Assembly (NCBI RefSeq): GCF_046630445.1
Contig: NC_092333.1
Span: forward strand, 716,526,001-716,590,000
From: Rutidosis leptorrhynchoides
Taxonomy: Eukaryota > Streptophyta > Magnoliopsida > Asterales > Asteraceae
DNA: 64,000 nucleotides
Direction of reading: 5' to 3'
Shown here: piece by piece, positions 47,928-60,000 of the stretch
Layout: every line of letters begins with the position of its first letter
Numbering within the stretch: position 1 is the first letter of the stretch
Translations under genes and position numbers: made by a program
The notes under the pieces: generated by a model
Database searches by the model: none
What the model was told of the DNA's origin: nothing
The model's input: only the letters and a program-made list of their open reading frames with translations

Positions 47928-48542
47928 ATGTCTACCTCTAGAACAAGTCCCATTGACTCACCTAATAATAATGAAGAGTCAAATGTAAATTGGAATGATT
48001 CGTGGACTGATTCACAAGTTCCCGAAGAGGAACCGGAAGAAGAGTCGGAACCGGAAGAAGAATCGGAACCGGAAGAAGAATCGGAACCGGATGAAGAAAT
48101 AGAACCGGTGGGGGAAATAATAAAACGGTTAAGTAAAAGAAAATCCTCAACCAACCGACCAAGGTTAATTATGGTCAATGGTGTTTCCGCCAAGGAAGCA
48201 AAATATTGGGAGGATTACCAATTCTCCGATGAATCGGATTCCGACGAAAATTCCGATGATGTTATAGAAATTACCCCAACTGAATTTAAAAAGGCAAAAG
48301 AAAATAATAAGGGAAAGGGCATAAAAATAGAGAAATCTAATTCCAACCCCGATGAACTTTATATGTATCGTCAACCCCCGAAGTCCTTAAGTTGTAACAA
48401 TGACCCGGGAACCTATAAACCACCAGGTTTTTCTAAACCAATGTGGAAAACGACGGCTCGTATTAGGGGAACATCATATATCTCTAGAAACTTGGCAAAA
48501 CGAACCAAAACTGAAGAAGAAGAAACAAGCGAGTCGGAATAA
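47928..48542 (+). CDS. Acidic-repeat ORF1 of C1
   Basis: An intact 204-codon ORF starts about 200 nt after the PBS. Residues 30-65 are tandem acidic repeats (EEESEP units). A basic segment with KRLSKRKSS follows, then a second acidic patch (DESDSDENSDD), a Lys-rich stretch and a C-terminus with EEEETSESE. No known domain was recognised. The charge pattern suggests a nuclear, disordered protein, which is inference. The C2 copy has a stop at codon 94. Confidence 0.6.
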   Translation: MSTSRTSPIDSPNNNEESNVNWNDSWTDSQVPEEEPEEESEPEEESEPEEESEPDEEIEPVGEIIKRLSKRKSSTNRPRLIMVNGVSAKEAKYWEDYQFSDESDSDENSDDVIEITPTEFKKAKENNKGKGIKIEKSNSNPDELYMYRQPPKSLSCNNDPGTYKPPGFSKPMWKTTARIRGTSYISRNLAKRTKTEEEETSESE

Positions 48543-48681
48543 GATAGTTGTATTCGTGTGGTGTAATATATGTAATATAGTGTGCTTATGCTTTATGATA
48601 TATGTAAAAATTGCTTGTATTAATAAGTAATTTTTTTTTATGAATCTAACTCTTGTCTATTTTACAGTATAAAAACACAAA

Positions 48682-49365
48682 ATGGATAGACAACCCAATA
48701 TTTTAAGAGACCTACCCGAAGACATGATTGATGAAATCTTGTCTAGAGTCGGTCAGAATTCCTCGGCACAACTATTTAAGGCGAGATCAGTTTGTAAGAC
48801 ATTCGAAGAACGTTCCAAGAATGTCTTGGTTTATAAGAGACTTTCGTTTGAAAGATGGGGGATATCACATTGGGAAACCCATAAGTTACGATGTGTTTAC
48901 TTTGACGCATATATTGCGGGGAACCCAAATGCTATTTTACGTAACGGGTTAAGAAATTATTTTGACTCAATGTATCCGAATATAGGACTTCATGATTTAG
49001 AAAAAGCGGCTAACATGCAACATAAAGAAGCATGCTATGCTTACGGGTTAGTAATGTTCGCTTCTCACCAAAGTGAGAAAAAGAACATCGGGCTACAGCT
49101 ATTAAACAAAACGTTCCCACAAGTGACGGAGTCGGTAATTGGGGTAAGAAATGAGGTTTTTAGGTTATTACGAGACTGTTGGTCATTACGTAACCCTCGT
49201 CCCTTTGACGACGTTACAACACGCTGTCTTATCAACGGCCATAACGGGTATGTTCCACAAGACCAAGGATGGGAAGTAATCCTAGTAAAACCAGAATGCA
49301 TGATTTGTTTCTGGACGTATGAATTACGTGTCTTTATTGCCTTTGCTGAACGACTTGTGTACTAG
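48682..49365 (+). CDS. F-box protein (At1g67623-like) carried by retrotransposon C1
   Basis: A complete 227-codon ORF. Residues 8-50 form an F-box (ILRDLPEDMIDEILSRV, then SAQLFKARSVCKTFEERS). A helical repeat region follows (LEKAANMQHKEACYAYGL), as in plant F-box proteins of the At1g67623/At2g35280 type, and the end has CMICFWTYELRVF, also typical. Such proteins bind SKP1 and direct targets to ubiquitin ligases. A strong splice acceptor (TCTATTTTACAG) ends 14 nt before the ATG, so expression from the LTR by splicing over ORF1 is plausible. The copy in C2 is intact too. The family match is by recognition, not search. Confidence 0.82.
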   Translation: MDRQPNILRDLPEDMIDEILSRVGQNSSAQLFKARSVCKTFEERSKNVLVYKRLSFERWGISHWETHKLRCVYFDAYIAGNPNAILRNGLRNYFDSMYPNIGLHDLEKAANMQHKEACYAYGLVMFASHQSEKKNIGLQLLNKTFPQVTESVIGVRNEVFRLLRDCWSLRNPRPFDDVTTRCLINGHNGYVPQDQGWEVILVKPECMICFWTYELRVFIAFAERLVY

Positions 49366-49706
49366 CTAAAATTATCTTCACAACCATCTTGTATCAAATT
49401 TATTGTGTGCTATATTTCATGCTATATGTAAAATAAGCGGTATTGTAAGTTTGTAAAATATTGTGTAAAAGTTTGAACGTGAAATATTATTATAATCAGT
49501 TTTTCATATAGAATTGTAGTAGTTGAATTGTATATTAGCTACTAAGTATGAACTTAACGGGTAGGTACTACCCGAATTTAAACTTATAAAATGCTAATAT
49601 GAAGAAAAAGCTTTTATAAATGAGTTCATATTATGCTACGAAATACTATTAACTACTCTTAATATTCTGTATGATTAACTTGTTCCATTTGACTATTTTG
49701 AAGGAA
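49366..49706 (+). other. Spacer between F-box gene and gag, with PPT-like motif
   Basis: It contains ACGGGTAGGTACTACCCG (within 49554-49576), close to the PPT-LTR junction of this family (ACGGGTAGGTAC then TG). It is also at 56897-56919 in C2. No gene is seen. Confidence 0.6.
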
Positions 49707-51808
49707 ATGGCACCGACTACTCGACACACCGTGAATATGAATGAAGAGGAATTCCGTACTTTTCTAGCTTCAAACATAGCCGCAGTACAGGCTGCACTAC
49801 ATACCAACAATAACCTTGGATCTAGCAGTACAGGAAATCGTGTAGGATGCACCTACAAATAATTCACTGCCTGCAAACCTTTGGAATTTGATGGAACCGA
49901 AGGACTGATCGGATTGAAACGGTGGACCGAGAAGGTCGAATCAGTGTTTGCCATAAGTAAGTGTACTGAAGAGGACAAAGTGAAGTACGCTACGCATACC
50001 TTCACAGGTTCTGCGTTAACATGGTGGAATACCTATCTAGAGCAAGTGGGACAAGACGATGCGTACGCACTACCGTGGTCAGCATTCAAGCACTTGATGA
50101 ACGAGAAGTACCGTCCCAGAACCGAGGTCAATAAGCTCAAGACAGAACTTAGAGGGTTACGAACCCAAGGATTTGATATTACCACATACGAAAGACGATT
50201 CACAGAATTGTGCCTATTGTGTCCGGGAGCATTCGAAGATGAGGAAGAGAAGATCGACGCGTTTGTGAAAGGATTACCGGAAAGAATCCAAGAAGATATA
50301 AGTTCACACGAGCCCGCCTCCATACAACAGGCATGTAGAATGGCTCACAAACTAGTGAACCAGATTGAAGAAAGAATTAAAGAACAGACTGCAGAAGAGG
50401 CCAATGTGAAGCAAGTCAAAAGAAAGTGGGAGGAAAACGGTGATAAGAATCACCAATACAACAACAACAACAATTACAACAATAATCGCAATAATTATCC
50501 CAACAATCGCAACATCAATCGCAACTACAACAAACGGCCCAACAACAACAGCAACTACAACAATCATCCCAACAACAATAATAACCGCAACAACAACAAC
50601 AATCAGAAGCAACTATGCCAAAGGTGTGAAAAGTATCACTCGGGGTTCTGCACCAAATTTTGCAACAAGTGTAAAAGAAATGGTCATAGCGCGGCAAAGT
50701 GTGAGGTCTACGGAACAGGGGTTAATAAAACGAAAGGAACAAATGGTGTCGGAACGAGTAATGGCGGAACAAGTAGTGTCGGAGCAAGTTATGCCAATGT
50801 AGTTTGTTATAAATGTGGAAAACCGGGCCACATTATTAGAAATTGCCCGAACCAGGAGAACACGAATGGACAAGGCCGCGGAAGAGTTTTCAATATTAAT
50901 GCGGCAGAGGCACAGGAAGACCCGGAGCTTGTTACGGGTACGTTTCTTATTGACAATAAATCTGCTTACATTTTATTTGATTCGGGTGCGGATAGAAGCT
51001 ATATGAGTAGAGATTTTTGTGCTAAATTAAGTTGTCCATTGACGCCGTTGGATAGTAAATTTTTACTCGAATTAGCAAATGGTAAATTAATTTCAGCAGA
51101 TAATATATGTCGGAATCGAGAAATTAAACTGGTTAGCGAAACATTTAAGATTGACTTGATACCAGTAGAGTTAGGGAGTTTTGATGTGATAATCGGTATG
51201 GACTGGTTGAAAGAAGTGAAAGCAGAGATCGTTTGTTACAAAAGTGAATTCGCATTATACGAGAAAAAGGAAAACCCTTAATGGTGTACGGAGAAAAGGG
51301 CAACACGAAGCTACATCTTATTAGTAATTTGAAGGCACAAAAACTAATAAGAAAAGGTTGCTATGCTGTTCTAGCACACGTCGAGAAAGTACAAACTGAA
51401 GAAAAGAGCATCAATGATGTTCCCGTCGCAAAAGAATTTCCCGATGTATTTCCGAAAGAATTACCGGGATTACCCCCACATCGATCCGTTGAATTTCAAA
51501 TAGATCTTGTACCAGGAGCTGCACCAATAGCTCGTGCTCCTTACAGACTCGCACCCAGCGAGATGAAAGAACTGCAAAGCCAATTACAAGAACTTTTAGA
51601 GCATGGTTTCATTCGACCAAGCACATCACCGTGGGGAGCTCCTGTTTTGTTTGTCAAGAAGAAAGATGGAACATTCAGGTTGTGTATCGACTACCGAGAG
51701 TTGAACAAACTTACCATCAAGAACCGCTACCCACTACCGAGAATCGACGACTTATTTGATCAACTACAAGGCTCGTCTGTTTATTCAAAGATTGACTTAC
51801 GTTCCGGG
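49707..51808 (+). pseudogene. gag-pol of C1, broken
   Basis: Gag starts at ATG 49707. A TAA at 49860-49862 stops it at codon 52, after which the frame continues with the capsid domain (TGSALTWWNTYLEQ), an Asn-rich linker, three zinc knuckles (CQRCEKYHSGFC, CNKCKRNGHSAAKC, CYKCGKPGHIIRNC) and protease ([11 protein letters not shown]). A one-base loss near 51246 shifts the frame at the protease-RT join. RT continues to KIDLRSG and is cut by LTR2. Compared with C2, the first stop and the shift are unique to this copy. Confidence 0.9.
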
Positions 51809-54800
51809 TGTAGTGACCCGAACTTTTCCATGTTTATATATATTAATTGAGATTGATATTTACATGATTAAAAGTTTCCAACATGTTAAGCAATCAAACT
51901 TGTTAAGACTTGATTAATTGAAATAGGTTTCATATAGACAATTGACCACCCAAGTTGACCGGTGATTCACGAACGTTAAAACTTGTAAAAACTATATGAT
52001 GACATATATATGGTTATATATATAGTTAACATTATATTATGATAATTAAACATATCATTAAGTATATTAACAATGAACTACATATGTAAAAACAGGACTA
52101 CTAACTTAATAATTTTGAAACGAGACATATATGTAACGATTATCGTTGTAACGACATTTAATGTATATATATCATATTAAGAGATATTCGTACATCATAA
52201 TATCATGATAATATAATAATTTAAAATCTATTTTGATATTATAAACATTGGGTTAACAACATTTAACAAGATCGTTAACCTAAAGGTTTCAAAACAACAT
52301 TTACATGTAACGACTAACGATGACTTAACGACTCAGTTAAAATGTATATACATGTAGTGTTTTAATATGTATTTATACACTTTTGAAAGACTTCAATACA
52401 CTTATCAAAATACTTCTACTTAACAAAAATGCTTACAATTACATCCTCGTTCAGTTTCATCAACAATTCTACTCGTATGCACCCGTATTCGTACTCGTAC
52501 AATACACAGCTTTTAGATGTATGTACTATTGGTATATACACTCCAATGATCAGCTCTTAGCAGCCCATGTGAGTCACCTAACACATGTGGGAACCATCAT
52601 TTGGCAACTAGCATGAAATATCTCATAAAATTACAAAAATATGAGTAATCATTCATGACTTATTTACATGAAAACAAAATTACATATTCTTTATATCTAA
52701 TCCATACACCAACGACCAAAAACACCTACAAACACTTTCATTCTTCAATTTTCTTCATCTAATTGATCTCTCTCAAGTTCTATCTTCAAGTTCTAAGTGT
52801 TCTTCATAAATTCCAAAAGTTCTAGTTTCATAAAATCAAGAATACTTTCAAGTTTGCTAGCTCACTTCCAATCTTGTAAGGTGATCATCCAACCTCAAGA
52901 AATCTTTGTTTCTTACAGTAGGTTATCATTCTAATACAAGGTAATAATCATATTCAAACTTTGGTTCAATTTCTATAACTATAACAATCTTATTTCAAGT
53001 GATGATCTTACTTGAACTTGTTTTCGTGTCATGATTCTGCTTCAAGAACTTCGAGCCATCCAAGGATCCATTGAAGCTAGATCCATTTTTCTCTTTTCCA
53101 GTAGGTTTATCCAAGGAACTTAAGGTAGTAATGATGTTCATAACATCATTCGATTCATACATATAAAGCTATCTTATTCGAAGGTTTAAACTTGTAATCA
53201 CTAGAACATAGTTTAGTTAATTCTAAACTTGTTCGCAAACAAAAGTTAATCCTTCTAACTTGACTTTTAAAATTAACTAAACACATGTTCTATATCTATA
53301 TGATATGCTAACTTAATGATTTAAAACCTGTAAACACGAAAAACACCGTAAAACCGGATTTACGCCGTCGTAGTAACACCGCGGGCTGTTTTGGGTTAGT
53401 TAATTAAAAACTATGATAAACTTTGATTTAAAAGTTGTTATTCTGAGAAAATGATTTTTATTATGAACATGAAACTATATCCAAAAATTATGGTTAAACT
53501 CAAAGTGGAAGTATGTTTTCTAAAATGGTCATCTAGACGTCGTTCTTTCGACTGAAATGACTACCTTTACAAAAACGACTTGTAACTTATTTTTCCGACT
53601 ATAAACCTATACTTTTTCTGTTTAGATTCATAAAATAGAGTTCAATATGAAATCATAGCAATTTGATTCACTCAAAACGGATTTAAAATGAAGAAGTTAT
53701 GGGTAAAACAAGATTGGATAATTTTTCTCATTTTAGCTACGTGAAAATTGGTAACAAATCTATTCCAACTATAACTTAATCAACTTGTATTGTATATTAT
53801 GTAATCTTGAGATACCATAGACACGTATACAATGTTTCGACCTATCATGTCGACACATCTATATATATTTCGGAACAACCATAGACACTCTATATGTGAA
53901 TGTTGGAGTTAGCTATACAGGGTTGAGGTTGATTCCAAAATATATATAGCTTGAGTTGTGATCAATACTGAGATACGTATACACTGGGTCGTGGATTGAT
54001 TCAAGATAATATTTATCGATTTATTTCTGTACATCTAACTGTGGACAACTAGTTATAGGTTACTAATGAGGACATCTGACTTAATAAACTTAAAACATCA
54101 AAATATATTAAAAGTGTTGTAAATATATTTTGAACATACTTTGATATATATGTATATATTGTTATAGGTTCGTGAATCAACCAGTGGCCAAGTCTTACTT
54201 CCCGACGAAGTAAAAATCTGTGAAAGTGAGTTATAGTCCCACTTTTAAAATCTAATATTTTTGGGATGAGAATACATGCAGGTTTTATAAATGATTTACA
54301 AAATAGACACAAGTACGTGAAACTACATTCTATGGTTGAATTATCGAAATCGAATATGCCCCTTTTTATTAAGTCTGGTAATCTAAGAATTAGGGAACAG
54401 ACACCCTAATTGACGCGAATCCTAAAGATAGATCTATTGGGCCTAACAAACCCCATCCAAAGTACCGGATGCTTTAGTACTTCGAAATTTATATCATATC
54501 CGAAGGGTGTCCCGGAATGATGGGGATATTCTTATATATGCATCTTGTTATTGTCGGTTACCAGGTGTTCACCATATGAATGATTTTTATCTCTATGTAT
54601 GGGATGTGTATTGAAATATGAAATCTTGTGGTCTATTGTTACGATTTGATATATATAGGTTAAACCTATAACTCACCAACATTTTTGTTGACGTTTAAAG
54701 CATGTTTATTCTCAGGTGAATACTAAGAGCTTCCGCTGTTGCATACTAAAATAAGGACAAGATTTGGAGTCCATGTTTGTATGATATTGTGTAAAAACTG

Positions 54801-55059
54801 CATTCAAGAAACTGATTTCGATGTAACATATTTGTATTGTAAACCATTATGTAATGGTCGTGTGTAAACAGGATATTTTAGATTATCATTATTTGATAAT
54901 CTACGTAAAGCTTTTTAAACCTTTATTTATGAAATAAAGGTTATGGTTTGTTTTAAAAATGAATGCAGTCTTTGAAAAACGTCTCATATAGAGGTCAAAA
55001 CCTCGCAACGAAATCAATTAATATGGAACGTTTTTAATCAATAAGAACGGGACATTTCA
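51809..55059 (+). repeat. 5' LTR of C2
   Basis: This 3,251-bp LTR runs from TGTAGTGACCCG to ACATTTCA. Its stem-loop is at 53859-53949. Confidence 0.95.
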
Positions 55060-55061
55060 GT

Positions 55062-55074
55062 TGGTATCAGAGCG
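55062..55074 (+). promoter_or_regulatory. Primer-binding site of C2
   Basis: TGGTATCAGAGCG, the initiator tRNA-Met type, lies two bases after the LTR. Confidence 0.92.
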
Positions 55075-55272
55075 TTGGTCTTAGAGAACCAGAAAATTTG
55101 CATTAGTGTGTCTTATCGAGTTTGTTAGGATGCATTAGTGAGTCTGGACTTCGACCGTGTTTTCTTTAAAAATGATTGCTTAACATTTTTGTTGGAAACT
55201 ATATATTTTTTTTTAACATATGAATATTATGTGATATATTAATCTCTTAACGTGTTTGATATTATGTGATAG

Positions 55273-55887
55273 ATGTCTACCTCTAGAACAAGTCCCATTG
55301 ACTCACCTAATAATAATGAAGAGTCAAATGTAAATTGGAATGATTTGTGGACTGATTCACAAGTTCCCGAAGAGGAACCGGAAGAAGAGTCGGAACCGGA
55401 AGAAGAATCAGAACCGGAAGAAGAATCGGAACCGGAAGAAGAAATAGAACCGGTGGGGGAAATAATAAAACGGTTAAGTAAAAGAGAATCCTCAACCAAC
55501 CGACCAAGGTTAATTATGGTCAATGGTGTTTCCACCAAGGAAGCAAAATATTAGGAGGATTACCAATTCTCCGATGAATCGGATTCCGACGAGAATTCCG
55601 ATGATGTTATAGAAATTACCCCAACTGAATTTAAAAAGGCAAAAGAAAATAATAAGGGAAAGGGCATAAAAATAGAGAAATCTAATTCCAACCCCGATGA
55701 ACTTTATATGTATCGTCAACCCCCGAAGTCCTTAAGTTGTAACAATGACCCGGGAACCTCTAAACCACCAGGTTTTTCTAAACCAATGTGGACAACGACG
55801 GCTCGTATTAGGGGAACATCATATATCCCTAGAAACTTGGCAAAACGAACCAAAACCGAACAAGAAGAAACGAGCGAGTCGGAATAA
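55273..55887 (+). pseudogene. Acidic-repeat ORF1 of C2, interrupted by a stop
   Basis: It is the same as 47928-48542 except for a TAG at 55552-55554 (codon 94) and scattered substitutions. The frame stays open on both sides of the stop and the acidic repeat number is kept. Confidence 0.6.
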
Positions 55888-56024
55888 GATAGTTATATTC
55901 GTGTGGTGTAATATATGTAATATAGTGTGCTTATGCTTTATGATATATGTAAAAATTGCTTGTATTAATAAGTATTTTTTTTATGAATCTAACTCTTGTC
56001 TATTTTACAGTATAAAAACACAAA

Positions 56025-56708
56025 ATGGATAGACAACCCAATATTTTAAGAGACCTACCCGGAGACATGATTGATGAAATCTTGTCTAGAGTCGGCCAGA
56101 ATTCTTCGGCACAACTATTTAAGGCGAGATCAGTTTGTAAGACATTCGAAGAACGTTCCAAGAATGTCTTGGTTTATAAGAGACTTTCGTTTGAAAGATG
56201 GGGGATATCACATTGGGAAACCCATAAGTTACGATGTGTTTACTTTGACACATATATTGCGGGGAACCCAAATGCTATTTTACGCAACGGGTTAAGAAAT
56301 TATTTTGACTCAATATATCCGAATATTGGACTTCGTGATTTAGAAAAAGCGGCTAACATGCAACATAAAGAAGCATGTTATGCTTACGGATTAGTAATGT
56401 TCGCTTCTCACCAAAGTGAGAACAAGAACATCGGGCTACAACTATTAAACAAAACGTTTCCACAAGTGACGGAGTCGGTAATTGGGGTAAGAAATGAGGT
56501 TTTTAGATTATTACGGGACTGTTGGACATTACGTAACCCTCGTCCCTTTGACGACGTTACAACATGCTGTCTTATCAACGGCCATAACGGTTATGTTCCA
56601 CAAGACCAAGGATGGGAAGTAGTCCTAGTAAAACCAGAATGCATGACTTGTTTCTGGACGTATGAATTACGTGTCTTTATTGCCTTTGCTGAACGACTTG
56701 TGTACTAG
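56025..56708 (+). CDS. F-box protein (At1g67623-like) carried by retrotransposon C2
   Basis: A 227-codon ORF of the same length as the C1 copy. By eye the two copies differ by 11 synonymous and 9 amino-acid-changing substitutions, with no indels. The F-box core is kept apart from one Glu-to-Gly change (LPGDMIDEILSRV). The same acceptor (ending at 56010) precedes the ATG by 14 nt. Confidence 0.82.
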   Translation: MDRQPNILRDLPGDMIDEILSRVGQNSSAQLFKARSVCKTFEERSKNVLVYKRLSFERWGISHWETHKLRCVYFDTYIAGNPNAILRNGLRNYFDSIYPNIGLRDLEKAANMQHKEACYAYGLVMFASHQSENKNIGLQLLNKTFPQVTESVIGVRNEVFRLLRDCWTLRNPRPFDDVTTCCLINGHNGYVPQDQGWEVVLVKPECMTCFWTYELRVFIAFAERLVY

Positions 56709-57049
56709 CTAGAATTATCTTCACAACTATCTTGTATCAAAGTTATTGTGTGCTATATTTCATGCTTTATGTAAAATAAGCGGTATTGTAAGTTTGTAAA
56801 ATATTGTATAAAAGTTTGAACGTGAAATATTATTACAATCAGTTTTTCATATAGAATTGTAGTAGTTGAATTGTATATTAGCTACTAAGTATGAACTTAA
56901 CGGGTAGGTACTACCCGAATTTAAACTTATAAAATGCTAATATGAAGAAAAAGCTTTTATAAATAAGTTCATATTATGCTACGAAATACTATTAACTACT
57001 CTTAATATTCTGTATGATTAACTTGTTCCATTTAACTATTTTGAAGGAA

Positions 57050-60000
57050 ATGGCACCGACTACTCGACACACCGTGAATATGAATGAAGAGGAATTCCGT
57101 ACTTTTCTAGCTTCAAACATAGCCGCAGTACAGGCTGCGCTACATACCAACAATAACCTTGGATCTAGCAGTACAGGAAATCGTGTAGGATGCACCTACA
57201 AAGAATTCACTGCCTGCAAACCTTTGGAATTTGATGGAACCGAAGGACCGATCGGATTGAAACGGTGGACCGAGAAGGTTGAATCGGTGTTTGCCATAAG
57301 TAAGTGTACTGAAGAGGACAAAGTGAAGTACGCTACGCATACCTTCACAGGTTCTGCGTTAACATGGTGGAATACCTATCTAGAGCAAGTGGGACAAGAT
57401 GATGCGTACGCACTACCGTGGTCAGCATTCAAGCACTTGATGAACGAGAAGTACCGTCCCAGAACCGAGGTCAATAAGCTCAAGACAGAACTTAGAGGGT
57501 TACGAACCCAAGGATTTGATATTACCACGTACGAAAGACGATTCACAGAATTGTGCCTATTGTGTCTGGGAGCATTCGAAGATGAGGAAGAGAAGATCGA
57601 CGCGTTTGTGAAAGGATTACCGGAAAGAATCCAAGAAGATATAAGTTCACACGAGCCCGCCTCCATACAACAGGCATGTAGAATGGCTCACAAACTAGTG
57701 AACCAGATTGAAGAAAGAATTAAAGAACAGACTGCTGAAGAGGCCAATGTGAAGCAAGTCAAAAGAAAGTGGGAGGAAAACGGTGATAAGAATCACCAAT
57801 ACAACAACAACAGCAATTACAACAATAATCGCAACAATTATCCCAACAATCGCAACATCAATCGCAACTACAACAAACGGCCCAACAACAACAACAACAA
57901 CAACAGCAACTACAACAATCATCCCAACAACAATAATAACCGCAACAACAACAACAATCAGAAGCAGCTATGCCAAAGGTGTGAAAAGTATCACTCGGGG
58001 TTCTGCACCAAATTTTGCAACAAGTGTAAAAGAAATGGTCATAGCGCGGCGAAGTGTGAGGTCTACGGACCAGGGGTTAATAGAACGAAAGGAACAAATG
58101 GTGTCGGAACGAGTAATGGCGGAGCAAGTAGTGTCGGAGCAAGTTATGCCAATGTAGTTTGTTATAAATGTGGAAAACCAGGCCACATTATTAGAAATTG
58201 CCCGAACCAGGAGAACACGAATGGACAAGGCCGTGGATGAGTTTTCAATATTAATGCGGTAGAGGCACAGGAAGACCCGGAGCTTGTTACGGGTACGTTT
58301 CTTATTGACAATAAATCTGCTTACGTTTTATTTGATTCGGGTGCGGATAGAAGCTATATGAGTAGAGATTTTTGTGCTAAATTAAGTTGTCCATTGACGC
58401 CTTTGGATAGTAAATTTTTACTCGAATTAGCAAATGGTAAATTAATTTCAGCAGATAATATATGTCGGAATCGAGAAATTAAACTGGTTAGCGAAACATT
58501 TAAGATTGATTTGATACCAGTAAAGTTAGGGAGTTTTGATGTGATAATCAGTATGGACTGGTTGAAAGAAGTGAAAGCGGAGATCCTTTGTTACAAAAAT
58601 GCAATTCGCATTATACGAGAAAAAGGAAAACCCTTAATGGTGTACGGAGAAAAGGGCAACACGAAGCTACATCTTATTAGTAATTTGAAGGCACACAAAC
58701 TAATAAGAAAAAGTTGCTATGCTGTTCTAGCACACGTCGAGAAAGTACAAACTGAAGAAAAGAGCATCAATGATGTTCCCATTGCAAAAGAATTTCCCGA
58801 TGTATTTCCGAAAGAATTACCGGGATTACCCCCACATCGATCCGATGAATTTCAAATAGATCTTGTACCAGGAGCTGCACCAATAGCTCGTGCTCCTTAC
58901 AGACTCGCACCCAGCGAGATGAAAGAACTGCAAAGCCAATTACAAGAACTTTTAGAGCGTGGTTTCATTCGACCAAGCACATCACCGTGGGGAGCTCCTG
59001 TTTTGTTTGTCAAGAAGAAAGATAGTACATTCAGGTTGTGTATCGACTACCGAGAGTTGAACATACTTACCATCAAGAACCGCTACCCACTACCGAGAAT
59101 CGACGACTTATATGATCAACTACAAGGCTCGTCTGTTTATTCAAAGATTGACTTACGTTCCGGGTATCATCAAATGCGGGTGAAAGAAGATGATATTCCA
59201 AAGACTGCTTTCAGAACACGTTACGGTCATTACGAGTTTATGGTCATGCCGTTTGGTTTAACTAATGCACCAGCTGTGTTCATGGACCTTATGAACCGAG
59301 TGTGTGGACCATACCTTGACAAGTTTGTCATTGTTTTCATTGATGACATACTTATTTACTCAAAGAATGACCAAGAACACGGTGAACATTTGAGAAAGGT
59401 GTTAGAAGTATTGAGGAAGGAAGAATTGTACGCTAAGTTTTCAAAGTGTGCATTTTGGTTGGAAGAAGTTCAATTCCTCGGTCACATAGTGAACAAAGAA
59501 GGTATTAAGGTGGATCCGGCAAAGATAGAAACTATTGAAAAGTGGGAAACCCCGAAAACTCCGAAACACATACGCCAGTTTTTAGGACTAGCTGGTTACT
59601 ACAGAAGGTTCATCCAAGACTTTTCCAGAATAGCAAAACCCTTGACTGCATTAACGCATAAAGGGAAGAAATTTGAATGGAATGATGAACAAGAGAAAGC
59701 GTTTCAGTTATTGAAGAAAAAGCTAACTACGGCACCTATATTGTCATTGCCTGAAGGGAATGATGATTTTGTGATTTATTGTGATGCATCAAAGCAAGGT
59801 CTCGGTTGTGTATTAATGCAACGAACGAAGGTGATTGCTTATGCGTCTAGACAATTGAAGATTCACGAACAAAATTATACGACGCATGATTTGGAATTAG
59901 GCGCGGTTGTTTTTGCATTAAAGACTTGGAGGCACTACTTATATGGGGTCAAAAGTATTATATATACCGACCACAAAAGTCTTCAACACATATTTAATCA

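Larger units (their letters stand above)
44432..51808 (+). mobile_element. Tekay-like retrotransposon copy C1 (left half; interrupted by C2)
   Basis: It comprises LTR 44432-47718, PBS, acidic ORF1, F-box gene, gag and protease, then stops inside RT at 51808, where the TG of another LTR begins. The RT frame in C2 continues from the same codon (KIDLRSG, then YHQM), so C1 was cut by an insertion. Its remaining pol and right LTR are expected beyond 64000. Confidence 0.9.

Noticed and set aside
50352..50612. Hydrophobic minus-strand ORFs opposite gag of C1 and C2
   Set aside because: They arise from the AAC-rich (poly-Asn) linker read in reverse.
51809..55059. C1 and C2 as a tandem pair sharing a middle LTR
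   Set aside because: C1 stops in mid-RT at the LTR edge; recombination between LTRs would leave a complete interior.
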